Shown here: positions 30,357 through 39,564 of the stretch, piece by piece
How positions within the stretch are numbered: the stretch's first letter is position 1
How the letters are laid out: every line of letters begins with the position of its first letter
DNA from: Klebsiella sp. BIGb0138
Lineage (GTDB): Bacteria > Pseudomonadota > Gammaproteobacteria > Enterobacterales > Enterobacteriaceae
Reading direction: 5' to 3'
Assembly: GCF_004342285.1 (NCBI RefSeq)
Contig: NZ_SMCV01000008.1
Coordinates: 124,001-188,000, forward strand
DNA: 64,000 nt
Translations under genes and position numbers: made by a program
Notes under the pieces: generated by a model
Told to the model about the DNA's origin: nothing
The model's input: only the letters and a program-made list of their open reading frames with translations
The model's database searches: none

Positions 30357-31759
30357 GTCACCTTCTCCCCTGCCGCGACGTCGATGCGGGCGCCGCGACG
30401 ATAGCCCGCCCCCGGATGCGGCGCGACCAGACGCGGCCCGGCGCCGAACAGTTTTTCGCGCAGCGTGCCTTCGCGATACTCCTGCTTGAAGACGCCGCGC
30501 TTTTGCAGTTCGGGAATGAGCAGATCCACCACGTCGCGGAAGGTTTCATGGGTAACGGCGTAGGCCAGATTGAAGCCGTCGACATCGGTCTCTTCGACCC
30601 ACGCCTGCAGCTCGTCGGCCACCGTTTCCGCGCTGCCGACAATCAGCGGGCCGAAGCCGCCAATCCCCACCCAGTCAGCCAGCGCCCGGACCGTCCACTG
30701 ACGATCGGGATCGGCGGTGGAAAAGGCCTCTACCGCCGACTGGATGGCGTTGGTATGCAGGTATTTCAGCACCTGATCCGGCTGATACTGGCCGAAGTCG
30801 ATCCCGGTCCAGCCGGAGATCAGCGCCAGCGCCCCTTCATAGCTGACGTACGATTTATACTCCTGCCATTTGGCCTGCGCCTCGCGGTCGGTTTCGCCCA
30901 CGATGACCGTTTGCAGATTGAAAATCAGGATGCTGCGCGGGTCGCGCCCGGCCTCCGCGGCGCGGCGGCGAATATCGGCCACGGTCTTTTTGAGCAGCAC
31001 TTTCGACGGCGCGGCGACAAAAACGCACTCGGCGTGCCCGGCGGCAAACTGCTTCCCGCGGCTCGACGCGCCGGCCTGATACAGTACCGGGGTACGCTGC
31101 GGCGACGGTTCGCAGAGGTGGATCCCCGGCACCGAGAAAAAGTTGCCCTGATGGTTGATCGGATGGATTTTCTGCGGATCGCTGAAGATCCCCCGCTCGC
31201 GATCGCGCAGCACCGCGCCGTCCTCCCAGCTGCCCTCCAGCAGCTTGTAGATCACGTCGAGATATTCATCGGCGTAGTCGTAGCGCGCATCGTGATCGGT
31301 CTGCGCCTGATGGCCAATGTTGCGCGCCCCGCTTTCCAGATATGAGGTGACGATATTCCAGCCCACCCGGCCCCTGGTCAGATGATCGAGGGTCGAGAGG
31401 CGGCGGGCAAACGGATACGGATGCTCAAACGACAGCGATGCGGTCAGGCCAAAGCCCAGATGCTCCGTCACCAGCGCCATCGGGGTAATCAGCGCCAGCG
31501 GATCGTTCACCGGCACCTGCGTCGCCTGGCGAATGGCCGCGTCGCCGTTGCCGTTCAGCACGTCGTAGACGCCCAGCACGTCGGCAATAAACAGGCCGTC
31601 GAATTTACCGCGCTCCAGCAGCCGCGCGAGGTCGACCCAGTAATCCAGGTCCTTATACTGCCAGGAGCGATCGCGCGGATGGGCCCATAGCCCCGGCGAC
31701 TGGTGACCGACGCAGTTCATATCAAAAGCATTCAGGCGAATTTCACGTTGTGATGACAT
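30353..31759 (-). CDS. NtaA/SnaA/DszA-family FMN-dependent monooxygenase
   Basis: Two-component, reduced-flavin-dependent monooxygenase of the bacterial luciferase superfamily. The 468 residues show RGKFDGLFIADVLG near the N-terminus and the family signature GRVGWNIVTSYLESGARN, as in NtaA, SnaA and DszA, which attack C-N or C-S bonds. The frame opens at a TTG at 31786, but the ATG at 31759 has GGAG seven bases before it. It is fused by a 4-bp overlap to the importer genes, so substrate import and oxidation are coupled. No flavin reductase gene lies nearby. Confidence 0.86.
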   Translation of the reverse strand: MSSQREIRLNAFDMNCVGHQSPGLWAHPRDRSWQYKDLDYWVDLARLLERGKFDGLFIADVLGVYDVLNGNGDAAIRQATQVPVNDPLALITPMALVTEHLGFGLTASLSFEHPYPFARRLSTLDHLTRGRVGWNIVTSYLESGARNIGHQAQTDHDARYDYADEYLDVIYKLLEGSWEDGAVLRDRERGIFSDPQKIHPINHQGNFFSVPGIHLCEPSPQRTPVLYQAGASSRGKQFAAGHAECVFVAAPSKVLLKKTVADIRRRAAEAGRDPRSILIFNLQTVIVGETDREAQAKWQEYKSYVSYEGALALISGWTGIDFGQYQPDQVLKYLHTNAIQSAVEAFSTADPDRQWTVRALADWVGIGGFGPLIVGSAETVADELQAWVEETDVDGFNLAYAVTHETFRDVVDLLIPELQKRGVFKQEYREGTLREKLFGAGPRLVAPHPGAGYRRGARIDVAAGEKVT

Positions 31760-31830
31760 AGCTCTCTCCACGGTGCGCTCCGCCAACGGATCGCACGCTT
31801 ACAGAATCAGGGAATAAAGGGGGTGAGGGT

Positions 31831-33231
31831 TCAGATCGTCGGACATCGGGCGGATTGCCCGATCCCCAGCGCCTGTAAAGCTTCAGCGGCCACGGCGGCG
31901 GCATGATCGGCCACCTGCGGCAGCCCCATCAGCTCACCAAAATAACCGCGTGCCGCCGGGCCCGAGATCAGGAGGTTCGCCGTCGCGCGTCCCTCGCGGC
32001 CAATCGCCCGGGAGTGGGCATCGACATCCAGCCCCAGCCCCAGGGCATCGGCGCGAATCAGCCCGCGGCGGGTCAGGTCGCGCAATAGCGGCTGGCTGTC
32101 GGTTAACCCGCCGTGGGCCGGGCCGGTGGTCAGAATCAGGTGGTCGACGGTCAGCGCGATGCGCTCGCCCGCGCGCGGCGTCAGGGTGAGGCTCAGCGTA
32201 CGGGAATCGCCTTCCAGCGCCGTCAGCCTCGCGGCCAGCACCTGCAGGCTGCCGTCGCGCTGCCGCTGGTCGAGCACCTCGGCGACCTGCGGCGCAATCC
32301 GGTAACGATGCACGTCCCAGTAGCGACGCAGGTGGCGAAGGAAGCGCTGGCGATCGGCAAACGTCAGCGCCTGCCAGATGCTCTGACCCTGATGACGCAC
32401 CGCGTCCAGTACCAGCTGCCAGGGGAGCCCCTGCTCTGCGGCACGCCTGACATCGCTGCGGACCTGCCGCAGCCGCTGGCGCAGCGTGCCCTGGCGATAA
32501 TCGCCCGGCCATGGCGCCGCCGCGCTGCTGACGTTCCCCCGGGACAACAGACCGTGGCGGGAAAAAGCGGTAATGGGCCCGCGGTGCCCGAGCCGGGATA
32601 AGGTGGCGATGCAGTCCGCCATCGTCAGCCCGGTTCCCATCACCGCCACCCGCGCGTCGGGGGCGATCGCCGTAAGGCTGTCCGCACGCCACGGGTTGGC
32701 AATCAGCGCCGGATGGTCGTGAAAAGGAGCCGCCAGCCGCGGCAGCGCCGGCGGCGGATGGCTCACCGCGAGGATCAACAGATCGCTTTTCAGCAGACGG
32801 CCGCTATCGGTAGTGATGATGCCATGTTCGTCAAAGGTCAGCGCCTGTTCGCGCAGGTGGACCAGCCGCCCCGCGCTCGCCCGTAGCGTATCCGCGAAGC
32901 GTTGGCTGACGTAGCGGCCAAACTGGCCGCGCTGCGGATACAATGAACCATCCTCACGCTGCGCCTGCGGATCCTCAGCAAATGCGGGCTGCTGGCGGTA
33001 CCAGCGGTCAAATGCCCCGTCCTCCTCGCCGGCCAGCTGCATCCGCGCGGCGGGGACGTTGATGCGATGGCTCGGTTCCACGGTGGAATAGGCCACGCCG
33101 GCCCCCGGCACGGCGCGCGGCTCCAGCAGCGTGACCCGCAACCGTTCCGGCGCCAGGCGCAGCAGATGAATAGCCACCGCCGCGCCGCTAAAGCCGCCGC
33201 CGACGATAGCGATATGAGGCTCAGCGCGCAT
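31831..33231 (-). CDS. FAD/NAD(P)-binding oxidoreductase
   Basis: The 466 residues begin with a dinucleotide-binding motif IAIVGGGFSGAAVAIHLL and have a second, VAVMGTGLTMADCIATL, near residue 195, the pattern of the FAD/NAD(P)-binding protein family (NAD_binding_9 type). Homologues sit in many monooxygenase loci but the reaction is not established. It could reduce flavin or oxidise an intermediate; that is guesswork. The ATG at 33231 lies inside a 14-codon frame that starts just after the SsuD-like gene. 71 bp separate it from the next monooxygenase. Confidence 0.8.
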   Translation of the reverse strand: MRAEPHIAIVGGGFSGAAVAIHLLRLAPERLRVTLLEPRAVPGAGVAYSTVEPSHRINVPAARMQLAGEEDGAFDRWYRQQPAFAEDPQAQREDGSLYPQRGQFGRYVSQRFADTLRASAGRLVHLREQALTFDEHGIITTDSGRLLKSDLLILAVSHPPPALPRLAAPFHDHPALIANPWRADSLTAIAPDARVAVMGTGLTMADCIATLSRLGHRGPITAFSRHGLLSRGNVSSAAAPWPGDYRQGTLRQRLRQVRSDVRRAAEQGLPWQLVLDAVRHQGQSIWQALTFADRQRFLRHLRRYWDVHRYRIAPQVAEVLDQRQRDGSLQVLAARLTALEGDSRTLSLTLTPRAGERIALTVDHLILTTGPAHGGLTDSQPLLRDLTRRGLIRADALGLGLDVDAHSRAIGREGRATANLLISGPAARGYFGELMGLPQVADHAAAVAAEALQALGIGQSARCPTI

Positions 33232-33265
33232 AGGCCACCGCCTTAAGCAGGAACAAGCGAAACAT
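33221..33265 (-). CDS. possible 14-residue coupling peptide
   Basis: ATG at 33265 follows an unusually strong ribosome binding site (AGGGAGGT, spacing 5) placed directly after the SsuD-like stop codon. It encodes MFRLFLLKAVAYAR and stops with TGA at 33223-33221, 8 bases inside the start of the FAD gene in another frame. The FAD gene itself has only a weaker AAGG. The likely role is translational coupling; expression is unproven. Confidence 0.4.
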   Translation of the reverse strand: MFRLFLLKAVAYAR

Positions 33266-33277
33266 ACCCACCTCCCT

Positions 33278-34450
33278 TCAGCTGGCGCTGACCTGTTTCA
33301 CCGGCCGTTTGTCGCCGCCGATGGTTTCGCCGAACGGCCCGGTATTGACGCTGCGCGCCTTTGGCTGGGCGCTGCTGGCCAGCGGCAGCAGCGGCATCAC
33401 CAGATCGGCAAAGCGGTGCGCCTCTTCCAGATGCGGGTAGCCGGAGAAGATAAAGTTGGTGATCCCCAGCGCCTGATATTCGCGAATGCGTTCCGCCACC
33501 TGCTGCGGGTTGCCGACCAGCGCTGTCCCCGCCCCGCCGCGTACCAGTCCGACGCCGGCCCACAGATTCGGCGCGATACGCAGATTGTCGCGCGAGCCGT
33601 TATGCAGCGCGCTCATACGCGCCTGGCCTGCGGAATCCATCCGCGCGAAGATCTTCTGCGCCTGGGCAATGGTGTCATCATCCAGATGGGCAATCAGACG
33701 GTCGGCGGCGGCCCAGGCCTCCTCCTCCGTTTCACGGACGATCACATGCAGACGAATGCCGTATTGCAGGGTACGCCCGCGCGCCGCGGCGCGTTCACGG
33801 ACGATAGCCAGCTTCTCCGCCACCAGCGCCGGCGGCTCTCCCCAGGTCAGGTAGCTGTCGATTTGCTCAGCGGCGACGTCAATGGCCTCCTCCGACGAGC
33901 CGCCAAAGTACAGCGGCGGGCCGTTTTCCTGCACCGGCGGAAAGAGCACTTCCGCCCCTTCAACGTGAATATGTTCCCCGTGGTAATCCACCTTTTCGCC
34001 TTTCAGCAAGCGGGAGTAGACGTCGAGAAACTCGCGGGTCACCTGGTAGCGCTGGCGGTGGTCGAGGAAAATCCCGTCGCCTTTGTTCTCCACCGGATCG
34101 CCGCCGGTCACCACGTTGATCAGCAGCCGGCCTTCCGACAGCCGGTCGAGCGTGGCCGCCATCCGCGCCGCCAGCGTCGGCGGCTGTAAACCCGGGCGCA
34201 CCGCCACCAGATAGCGCAGGCGGCGGGTCAACGGCGCCAGCGCCGACGCCACCAGCCACGAGTCCTCGCAGCTTTTTCCGGTGGGGATCAGCACGCCGTA
34301 ATAGCCCAGACTGTCGGCGGCGAGGGCTACCTGCTGTAAATAGGGTAAATCCACCGGGCGTCCGCCTTCGGTGGTCCCGAGATAACGGCCGTCACCGTGG
34401 GTGGGCAAGAACCAGAACACATTGATCGTATCGTTCGCTTTCTGCGTCAT
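33278..34450 (-). CDS. SsuD-like FMNH2-dependent alkanesulfonate monooxygenase
   Basis: Close homologue of SsuD, which uses reduced FMN and oxygen to release sulfite from alkanesulfonates. The 390 residues share the family blocks [29 protein letters not shown] (with the conserved cysteine), [24 protein letters not shown] and [19 protein letters not shown]. The frame is open to 34531, but ATG at 34450 has AGGAAA eight bases upstream and matches the SsuD start. First gene of the minus-strand operon behind a sigma54 promoter, divergent from the fused regulator. It probably duplicates a standard ssu operon elsewhere in the genome, which cannot be seen here. Confidence 0.9.
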   Translation of the reverse strand: MTQKANDTINVFWFLPTHGDGRYLGTTEGGRPVDLPYLQQVALAADSLGYYGVLIPTGKSCEDSWLVASALAPLTRRLRYLVAVRPGLQPPTLAARMAATLDRLSEGRLLINVVTGGDPVENKGDGIFLDHRQRYQVTREFLDVYSRLLKGEKVDYHGEHIHVEGAEVLFPPVQENGPPLYFGGSSEEAIDVAAEQIDSYLTWGEPPALVAEKLAIVRERAAARGRTLQYGIRLHVIVRETEEEAWAAADRLIAHLDDDTIAQAQKIFARMDSAGQARMSALHNGSRDNLRIAPNLWAGVGLVRGGAGTALVGNPQQVAERIREYQALGITNFIFSGYPHLEEAHRFADLVMPLLPLASSAQPKARSVNTGPFGETIGGDKRPVKQVSAS

Positions 34451-34519
34451 TATCCATTTCCTATATAACCATATTCGATATTCATCGAAGAGATGTTTTA
34501 ATTTGGTTATATGAGTGTT

Positions 34520-34535
34520 AGCGATAATCATGCCA
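34520..34535 (-). promoter_or_regulatory. sigma54 promoter of the SsuD-like operon
   Basis: On the minus strand the bases read TGGCATG-ATTA-TCGCT, close to the -24/-12 consensus TGGCACG-N4-TTGCA, with the GG and GC dinucleotides exactly 10 bases apart. Transcription would start near 34509, about 60 bases before the ATG. The divergent gene encodes a sigma54 activator. Confidence 0.75.
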
Positions 34536-34562
34536 ACGGTGAACGAATAATTAATCCAATAA

Positions 34563-34575
34563 AATCATATAATTA
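34563..34575. promoter_or_regulatory. IHF-like site
   Basis: AATCAT-ATAA-TTA fits the IHF consensus WATCAR-N4-TTR except at one position, in an AT-rich stretch. It lies between the sigma54 promoter (34520-34535) and the dyad at 34597-34648, where a DNA bend would bring an enhancer-bound activator to the polymerase. Confidence 0.45.
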
Positions 34576-34596
34576 TAATTTAACCTTGCCCATTTT

Positions 34597-34648
34597 GCTG
34601 TTGCAAATGCGCCAGTTCATGTGCGCCCGCTGTTGATTTTGCAACAGC
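34597..34648. promoter_or_regulatory. candidate enhancer (upstream activator sequence)
   Basis: GCTGTTGCAAA occurs at 34597-34607 and again inverted at 34638-34648. The second copy also forms the dyad CTGTTG-N6-CAACAG (34630-34647). These lie about 65-125 bp upstream of the sigma54 promoter and 75-125 bp upstream of the regulator's start, as expected for activator sites that may also serve autoregulation. Confidence 0.55.
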
Positions 34649-34721
34649 CCGGCGTCATGCACCTCTGGTTTCTGTCGCTGGCAAAGGATAAGTTCAAGGC
34701 GTCATTTACCGGAGGTCCACC

Positions 34722-36665
34722 ATGCTCAATCCTGAATCCCTGTCCGATACGCCCGTGCTGGTCGACCCGGCGTCGAAAGCGTTTCAGAGTCTGCTGGATA
34801 AGCTGGCCCCAACGGAGGCCACCGTGCTGATCGTCGGCGAAACCGGCACCGGCAAAGAGGTGGTCGCCCGCTATCTGCACCACCACAGCACGCGTCGCCA
34901 GCAGCCGTTTCTGGCCGTTAACTGCGGCGCGTTGACCGAGAGCCTGGCGGAGGCGGAGCTCTTCGGCCATGAAAAAGGGGCTTTTACCGGCGCCGTTCAG
35001 AGCCACCCCGGCTGGTTTGAAGCCGCCGAGGGCGGGACGCTGCTGCTCGATGAGATCGGCGAGCTCAGCCTGCCGCTGCAGGTCAAACTGCTGCGCGTGC
35101 TGCAGGAGCGGGAGATCACCCGCGTCGGCTCGCGTAAAGCCATCAAAGTTAACGTCCGGGTCATCGCCGCGACGCATGTCGATTTAGCTCAGGCGATCCG
35201 CGAACGCCGCTTTCGTGAAGACCTCTACTACCGTTTGAATATCGCCATCGTGCCGCTGCCGCCGCTGCGCCAGCGCCGCCAGGATATTCCCCAGCTGGCC
35301 AATCACTTTTTAACGCTGTACGCCCGTCGCCTTGGGCGTCCGACCCGCCGCCTGGCGCCGGAAACGCTGGCGAGGCTGATGGACTACCCGTGGCCCGGCA
35401 ATATCCGCGAGCTTGAAAACACCCTGCATAATGCGGTGCTGCTGAGTAAGGAAGAGGAGATCACGCCCGCGCAGCTGCGCCTGACCACCCTGCACGATAC
35501 GCCGATGGCGGCAACGGATAATGCCCTCGATGACTTTATCCATCAGCAGCTGACCCAGCCCGGCGAGCCACTGTGGGAACGGGTCACCGGGGCGCTGATC
35601 CGCGGGGCAATGGCCCACTGCGATGACAATCAAAGCCAGGCGGCGGCGCTGCTGGGCATCAGTCGCCACACCTTACGTACCCAGTTGGCGAACTTCGGCC
35701 TGATAAAGAGCCGCCGGCGAGGGGAGCCAACGCTGCGTCACCTGCCCGCCGCCGTCTCCGCGGACCGCGAGCTGCGCATTGGCTATCAGCGGTTCGGCAA
35801 CCTGGGGATTTTAAAGGCCCGGCAGAGTCTGGAGAGCGCCTTCGCCCATCTCGGCGTGAGCGTGCTGTGGAGCGAATTCCCGGCTGGACCACAGCTGTTG
35901 CACGCTCTCGCCTGTAACGAAATCGATTTTGGCACAACCGGCGAAGCCCCGCCGGTGTTTGCCCAGGCCAGCAACAGCGAGCTGGTGTATGTGGCCTGGG
36001 AGCCGCCGGCGCCGCAAAGCGTCGCTATGGTCGTCCCGCAGCACAGTGATATCCGCACCCTCGGCGATTTACGCGGCAAGCGCATTGCGCTGAATAAGGG
36101 CTCCAACGTTCACTGGCTGCTGTTGCAGATTCTGGAGGAGGCCGGGCTGGGGCTGAATGACGTCAAAATTGTCTACATCCCGCCGAAATATCCGCTGACC
36201 GCCAGCGATTATCTGGCGGTGGACGCCTGGATGATGTGGGACCCGCTGCTAAGCGATGCCGAACACACCGGGGAGCTGCGGGTGGTGGCCAACGGCGAAG
36301 GTCGGGTCCATAACCACCAGTTCTATCTCTCGCGCCGCGACTACGTCACCCGACATGGCGACATCATGCAGCGGCTGTTGCACGAGCTGACGCAAACCGG
36401 GCAGTTTATCGACCGCCGTCGCGATGAGGCCGCCGGGCTGCTCGCCGCCGAACTGGGGATTAACGTCGCTTCGCTGGCCCTGGCGCTGGCGCGCCGCAGC
36501 CACCGTCCGCGGATGATGGACCTGAAAGTTATCCGCGCACAGCAGACCATCGCCGATCGTTTTTATGCGCTGGGTCTTATCAACAAACCCGTCACGGTCC
36601 GCGATGCGGTCTGGTACGGCGAAGCGACCAACAGCGAGCTGGGTCTGCTACTGCACGTTGATTAA
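34722..36665 (+). CDS. sigma54 activator fused to an SsuA-like ligand-binding domain
   Basis: A 647-residue regulator with an unusual domain order. Residues 1-250 are the AAA+ domain: Walker A GETGTGKE (39-46), GAFTGA loop (86-91) that contacts sigma54, Walker [12 protein letters not shown] (104-114), and [12 protein letters not shown] (222-233). A Fis-type HTH follows ([20 protein letters not shown], 303-322). Residues 350-640 form an SsuA/NrtA-type binding domain: EFPAGPQ (385-391), TGEAPP (406-411), LNKGS (457-461), DAWMMWDP (501-508). There is no N-terminal receiver or sensor and no signal peptide, so the ligand must be sensed in the cytoplasm. GGAGG precedes the ATG. The sigma54 promoter opposite is its likely target. 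Confidence 0.9.
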   Translation: MLNPESLSDTPVLVDPASKAFQSLLDKLAPTEATVLIVGETGTGKEVVARYLHHHSTRRQQPFLAVNCGALTESLAEAELFGHEKGAFTGAVQSHPGWFEAAEGGTLLLDEIGELSLPLQVKLLRVLQEREITRVGSRKAIKVNVRVIAATHVDLAQAIRERRFREDLYYRLNIAIVPLPPLRQRRQDIPQLANHFLTLYARRLGRPTRRLAPETLARLMDYPWPGNIRELENTLHNAVLLSKEEEITPAQLRLTTLHDTPMAATDNALDDFIHQQLTQPGEPLWERVTGALIRGAMAHCDDNQSQAAALLGISRHTLRTQLANFGLIKSRRRGEPTLRHLPAAVSADRELRIGYQRFGNLGILKARQSLESAFAHLGVSVLWSEFPAGPQLLHALACNEIDFGTTGEAPPVFAQASNSELVYVAWEPPAPQSVAMVVPQHSDIRTLGDLRGKRIALNKGSNVHWLLLQILEEAGLGLNDVKIVYIPPKYPLTASDYLAVDAWMMWDPLLSDAEHTGELRVVANGEGRVHNHQFYLSRRDYVTRHGDIMQRLLHELTQTGQFIDRRRDEAAGLLAAELGINVASLALALARRSHRPRMMDLKVIRAQQTIADRFYALGLINKPVTVRDAVWYGEATNSELGLLLHVD

Positions 36666-36788
36666 GATTAAGCTTTTTGCGAGGTTTGTTCCTGGTTATC
36701 CCCCTGCCGATAGCCTCCCGCGCGCGGCGATGATACCCTTAAGATATTATGAATCAGAGCCTGCGCCGCGGGCTCAAAGGGGGTCTCT

Positions 36789-37544
36789 GTGGCTGTTCAT
36801 CTGTTAATCGTCGACGCGCTCAACCTGATTCGCCGCATCCATGCGGTACAGGGCTCCCCCTGCGTCGACACCTGCCTGCACGCGCTGGAACAGCTCATCG
36901 TCCATAGCCAGCCCACGCATGCCGTCGCGGTGTTTGACGATGAAGATCGCGCCCACGGCTGGCGGCACCAGCGTCTGGCGGAATATAAAGCCGGGCGCGC
37001 GCCGATGCCGGAAACCCTGGAAGCTGAAATGCCCGCGCTGCGCGCCGCATTCGAACAACGCGGGGTTCGCTGCTGGGCCTTAGCCGGCAGTGAAGCGGAC
37101 GACCTTGCCGCAACGCTGGCCGTTAAAGTCGCGCACGCCGGGCATCAGGCAACTATCGTGTCCACCGATAAAGGCTACTGTCAGCTGCTGTCGCCGACGA
37201 TTCTGATCCGCGACTACTTCCAGAAACGCTGGCTGGACGCCCCTTTTATCGCCAAAGAGTTTGGCGTGACGCCGGAGCAACTGCCTGATTACTGGGGGCT
37301 GGCGGGGATCAGCAGTTCCAAAGTTCCGGGCGTCGCGGGGATCGGGCCCAAAAGCGCCGCGCAGCTGTTGACGGAGTATCAGGATCTGGAAGGGCTCTAC
37401 GCGCGCCTTGCCGAGGTCCCGGAAAAGTGGCGCAAAAAACTGGAAGAGCATAAAGAGATGGCCTTCACCTGCCGCGAGATAGCCCGTCTGCAGACCGATT
37501 TACAGCTCGACGGCAATTTACAGCAGCTGCGGCTGGGGCCCTGA
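36789..37544 (+). CDS. xni: flap endonuclease Xni (ExoIX)
   Basis: FEN-family structure-specific 5' nuclease related to the 5' domain of DNA polymerase I. The 251 residues have [27 protein letters not shown] and [12 protein letters not shown] acidic motifs, and the K+-binding helix-hairpin-helix [14 protein letters not shown]. The start is GTG at 36789 behind AAAGGGGG. It marks the right edge of the accessory block, being next to sdaB in E. coli, and converges with fucO. Confidence 0.96.
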   Translation: MAVHLLIVDALNLIRRIHAVQGSPCVDTCLHALEQLIVHSQPTHAVAVFDDEDRAHGWRHQRLAEYKAGRAPMPETLEAEMPALRAAFEQRGVRCWALAGSEADDLAATLAVKVAHAGHQATIVSTDKGYCQLLSPTILIRDYFQKRWLDAPFIAKEFGVTPEQLPDYWGLAGISSSKVPGVAGIGPKSAAQLLTEYQDLEGLYARLAEVPEKWRKKLEEHKEMAFTCREIARLQTDLQLDGNLQQLRLGP

Positions 37545-37559
37545 GCGCTGCTGAATAAG

Positions 37560-37582
37560 CAGGGCGAACCAGCATCGCCCTG
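37560..37582. terminator. hairpin between xni and fucO
   Basis: CAGGGCGA/TCGCCCTG, a perfect 8-bp stem with a 7-base loop in the 58-bp gap between convergent genes. No T run on either side, so a bidirectional terminator is only possible. Confidence 0.45.
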
Positions 37583-37602
37583 CGCACTGGCCCGGCGTTG
37601 GG

Positions 37603-38751
37603 CTACCAGGCGGTATGATACAGGGCAATAATATCCGCCAGGCTGGCTTCACGAGGGTTGCCTCCGGTGCAGACATCGTCAAAGGCCGCCTGCGCCAGCG
37701 CCGGAATATCCTCTTTACGTACCCCAACATCACGTAAATGCAGCGGAATACCCACGTCGCGATTAAGGCGGAAAACCGCAGCAACGGCTAGCTTACGTGC
37801 CTGCTCCAGGCTCACGCCCTCCACGTTCTCGCCCATTGCCCGGGCGATATCACGAAATTTCTCACCGCTTTCATCGGCGTTGTAGTGCATAACGTGAGGT
37901 AACAAAATGGCATTCGCGACGCCGTGCGGAGTGTTGTAAAAAGCGCCTAAAGGATGCGCCATACCATGCACCAGCCCCAGCCCAACGTTGGAAAAGCCCA
38001 TCCCGGCAATATACTGCCCAAGCGCCATCGCCTCTCCCGCCTGACTATCGCCAGCCACCGAGCCGCGCAGCGCGCCGGCAATGATCTCAATGGCTTTAAT
38101 ATGCAGCGCATCGGTCAGCGCCCATGCCGCCCGCGTGGTATATCCTTCAATCGCATGGGTGAGCGCATCCACACCGGTCGCCGCTTTTAACGTCGGCGGC
38201 ATACCGTCCATCATATCGGCATCGATAAACGCCACCTGGGGGATATCATGCGGATCGACGCAGACAAATTTCCGTCGCTTGTCTTCGTCAGTAATCACAT
38301 AGTTAATAGTCACCTCCGCCGCGGTGCCTGCGGTGGTCGGGATAGCCATGATCGGCACTCCCGGGTTGCGGGTCGGCGATAGCCCTTCCAGGCTGCGCAC
38401 ATCGGCAAATTCCGGGTTGTTATGGATAATGCCGATAGCTTTACAGGTATCCTGCGGAGAGCCGCCGCCAATCGCGATCAGATAATCCGCCGCGCTGTGT
38501 TGAAAAACGCGCAGCCCTTCCTGCACCACCGCAATCGTCGGGTTAGGAATCGCTCCGGAAAAGATTTCCCATGCCAGACCCGCAGCATCCATCCTGCGGG
38601 TCACGCTCTCCACTACCCCGCACTGCGCCAGGTGTTTATCGGTGACTATCAGCGCCTTACGATAACCGCGACGTGCGACTTCCCCGGTCAACGCCGCGAC
38701 CGCCCCCCGGCCAAACCATGCCGTCTCATTGAGAATCATTCTGTTCGCCAT
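37603..38751 (-). CDS. fucO: lactaldehyde reductase (propanediol oxidoreductase) FucO
   Basis: Iron-dependent group III alcohol dehydrogenase that reduces L-lactaldehyde to L-1,2-propanediol with NADH during anaerobic fucose and rhamnose fermentation. The 382 residues contain the NAD site IGGGSPQDTCKAIG, the TTAGTAAEVT stretch and the iron ligands in DALTHAIEG, GMAHPLGAFYNTPHG. The frame opens at 38781, but MANRMILNETAW at 38751 is the family start. 26 bp downstream of fucA, forming fucAO. Confidence 0.97.
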   Translation of the reverse strand: MANRMILNETAWFGRGAVAALTGEVARRGYRKALIVTDKHLAQCGVVESVTRRMDAAGLAWEIFSGAIPNPTIAVVQEGLRVFQHSAADYLIAIGGGSPQDTCKAIGIIHNNPEFADVRSLEGLSPTRNPGVPIMAIPTTAGTAAEVTINYVITDEDKRRKFVCVDPHDIPQVAFIDADMMDGMPPTLKAATGVDALTHAIEGYTTRAAWALTDALHIKAIEIIAGALRGSVAGDSQAGEAMALGQYIAGMGFSNVGLGLVHGMAHPLGAFYNTPHGVANAILLPHVMHYNADESGEKFRDIARAMGENVEGVSLEQARKLAVAAVFRLNRDVGIPLHLRDVGVRKEDIPALAQAAFDDVCTGGNPREASLADIIALYHTAW

Positions 38752-38777
38752 CGTCCGTCTCCTGTCCGCTTCGCGAA

Positions 38778-39425
38778 TCACTCTTCGATACGTAACCCGT
38801 AGGTTTTAAATTTTTCCAGCACAATGGCAATGGCCTCGTCATCCAGCACCGGGACGGGGTCGACAATCGCCAGCGTACTGAGATAGAGCTGCGCCAGGAC
38901 TTCCACCTCGTGCGCCAGCCACAGCGCTTTTTCCAGATTCTCTTCGCAGGCAATCAGTCCGTGGTGCTGCAACAGGGTCGCCTTACGGTTTTTTAATGCG
39001 ACGGCGACAAATTCCGACAGCTCGCGCGTCCCGAATGTGGCGTACGGGGCACAGGGAATGGAATTACCGCCAGCGGCGGCAATCATATAGTGGATGGCCG
39101 GAATCGGCCGGTTGAGAATCGACACCGCCGTGCAGTGAACCGCATGGTTGTGAACCACGGCCTGGGCATCTGGCCGGGTGTGGTAAGCCGCCATATGAAA
39201 GCGCCATTCGCTAGACGGCAGTTTACCCTGCTCATGCCGCCCGTCCGCATCGATCCACACGATGTGGGATTCGGTCAGCTTTTCATAAGGAATACCCGTC
39301 GGCGTAATCAACATGCCGCCTTGATAACGTACGCTCACATTACCCGCAGTCCCCTGATTCAGCCCCAGACGGGTCATTTCCAGGCAAGTTTCAATAATCT
39401 GCTGCGCCAGTTTGTTCCGTTCCAT
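38778..39425 (-). CDS. fucA: L-fuculose-1-phosphate aldolase FucA
   Basis: Class II, zinc-dependent aldolase splitting L-fuculose 1-phosphate into dihydroxyacetone phosphate and L-lactaldehyde. The 215 residues include GNVSVRYQGGMLITPTG, the catalytic glutamate in LPSSEWRFH, the zinc histidines in VVHNHAVHCTA and the C-terminal QHHGLIACEE. First gene of the fucAO operon, divergent from fucPIKU. Confidence 0.97.
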   Translation of the reverse strand: MERNKLAQQIIETCLEMTRLGLNQGTAGNVSVRYQGGMLITPTGIPYEKLTESHIVWIDADGRHEQGKLPSSEWRFHMAAYHTRPDAQAVVHNHAVHCTAVSILNRPIPAIHYMIAAAGGNSIPCAPYATFGTRELSEFVAVALKNRKATLLQHHGLIACEENLEKALWLAHEVEVLAQLYLSTLAIVDPVPVLDDEAIAIVLEKFKTYGLRIEE

Positions 39426-39564
39426 TATTTACCTCTTTCAGTGATTCAAAAACAGACCAACGGACCCGCGGTATGTTGCTCTCGCGTCCTGTTGAATAAG
39501 CCTTTTCTTTACTCTCTATGATCATATTTAATACTCAGAAGGGAATTTACATACGCGTATTCTG

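Noticed and set aside
34451-34531. 27-residue N-terminal extension of the SsuD-like protein
   Set aside because: It would start upstream of the predicted transcription start and lacks SsuD similarity; the ATG at 34450 has a proper ribosome binding site.
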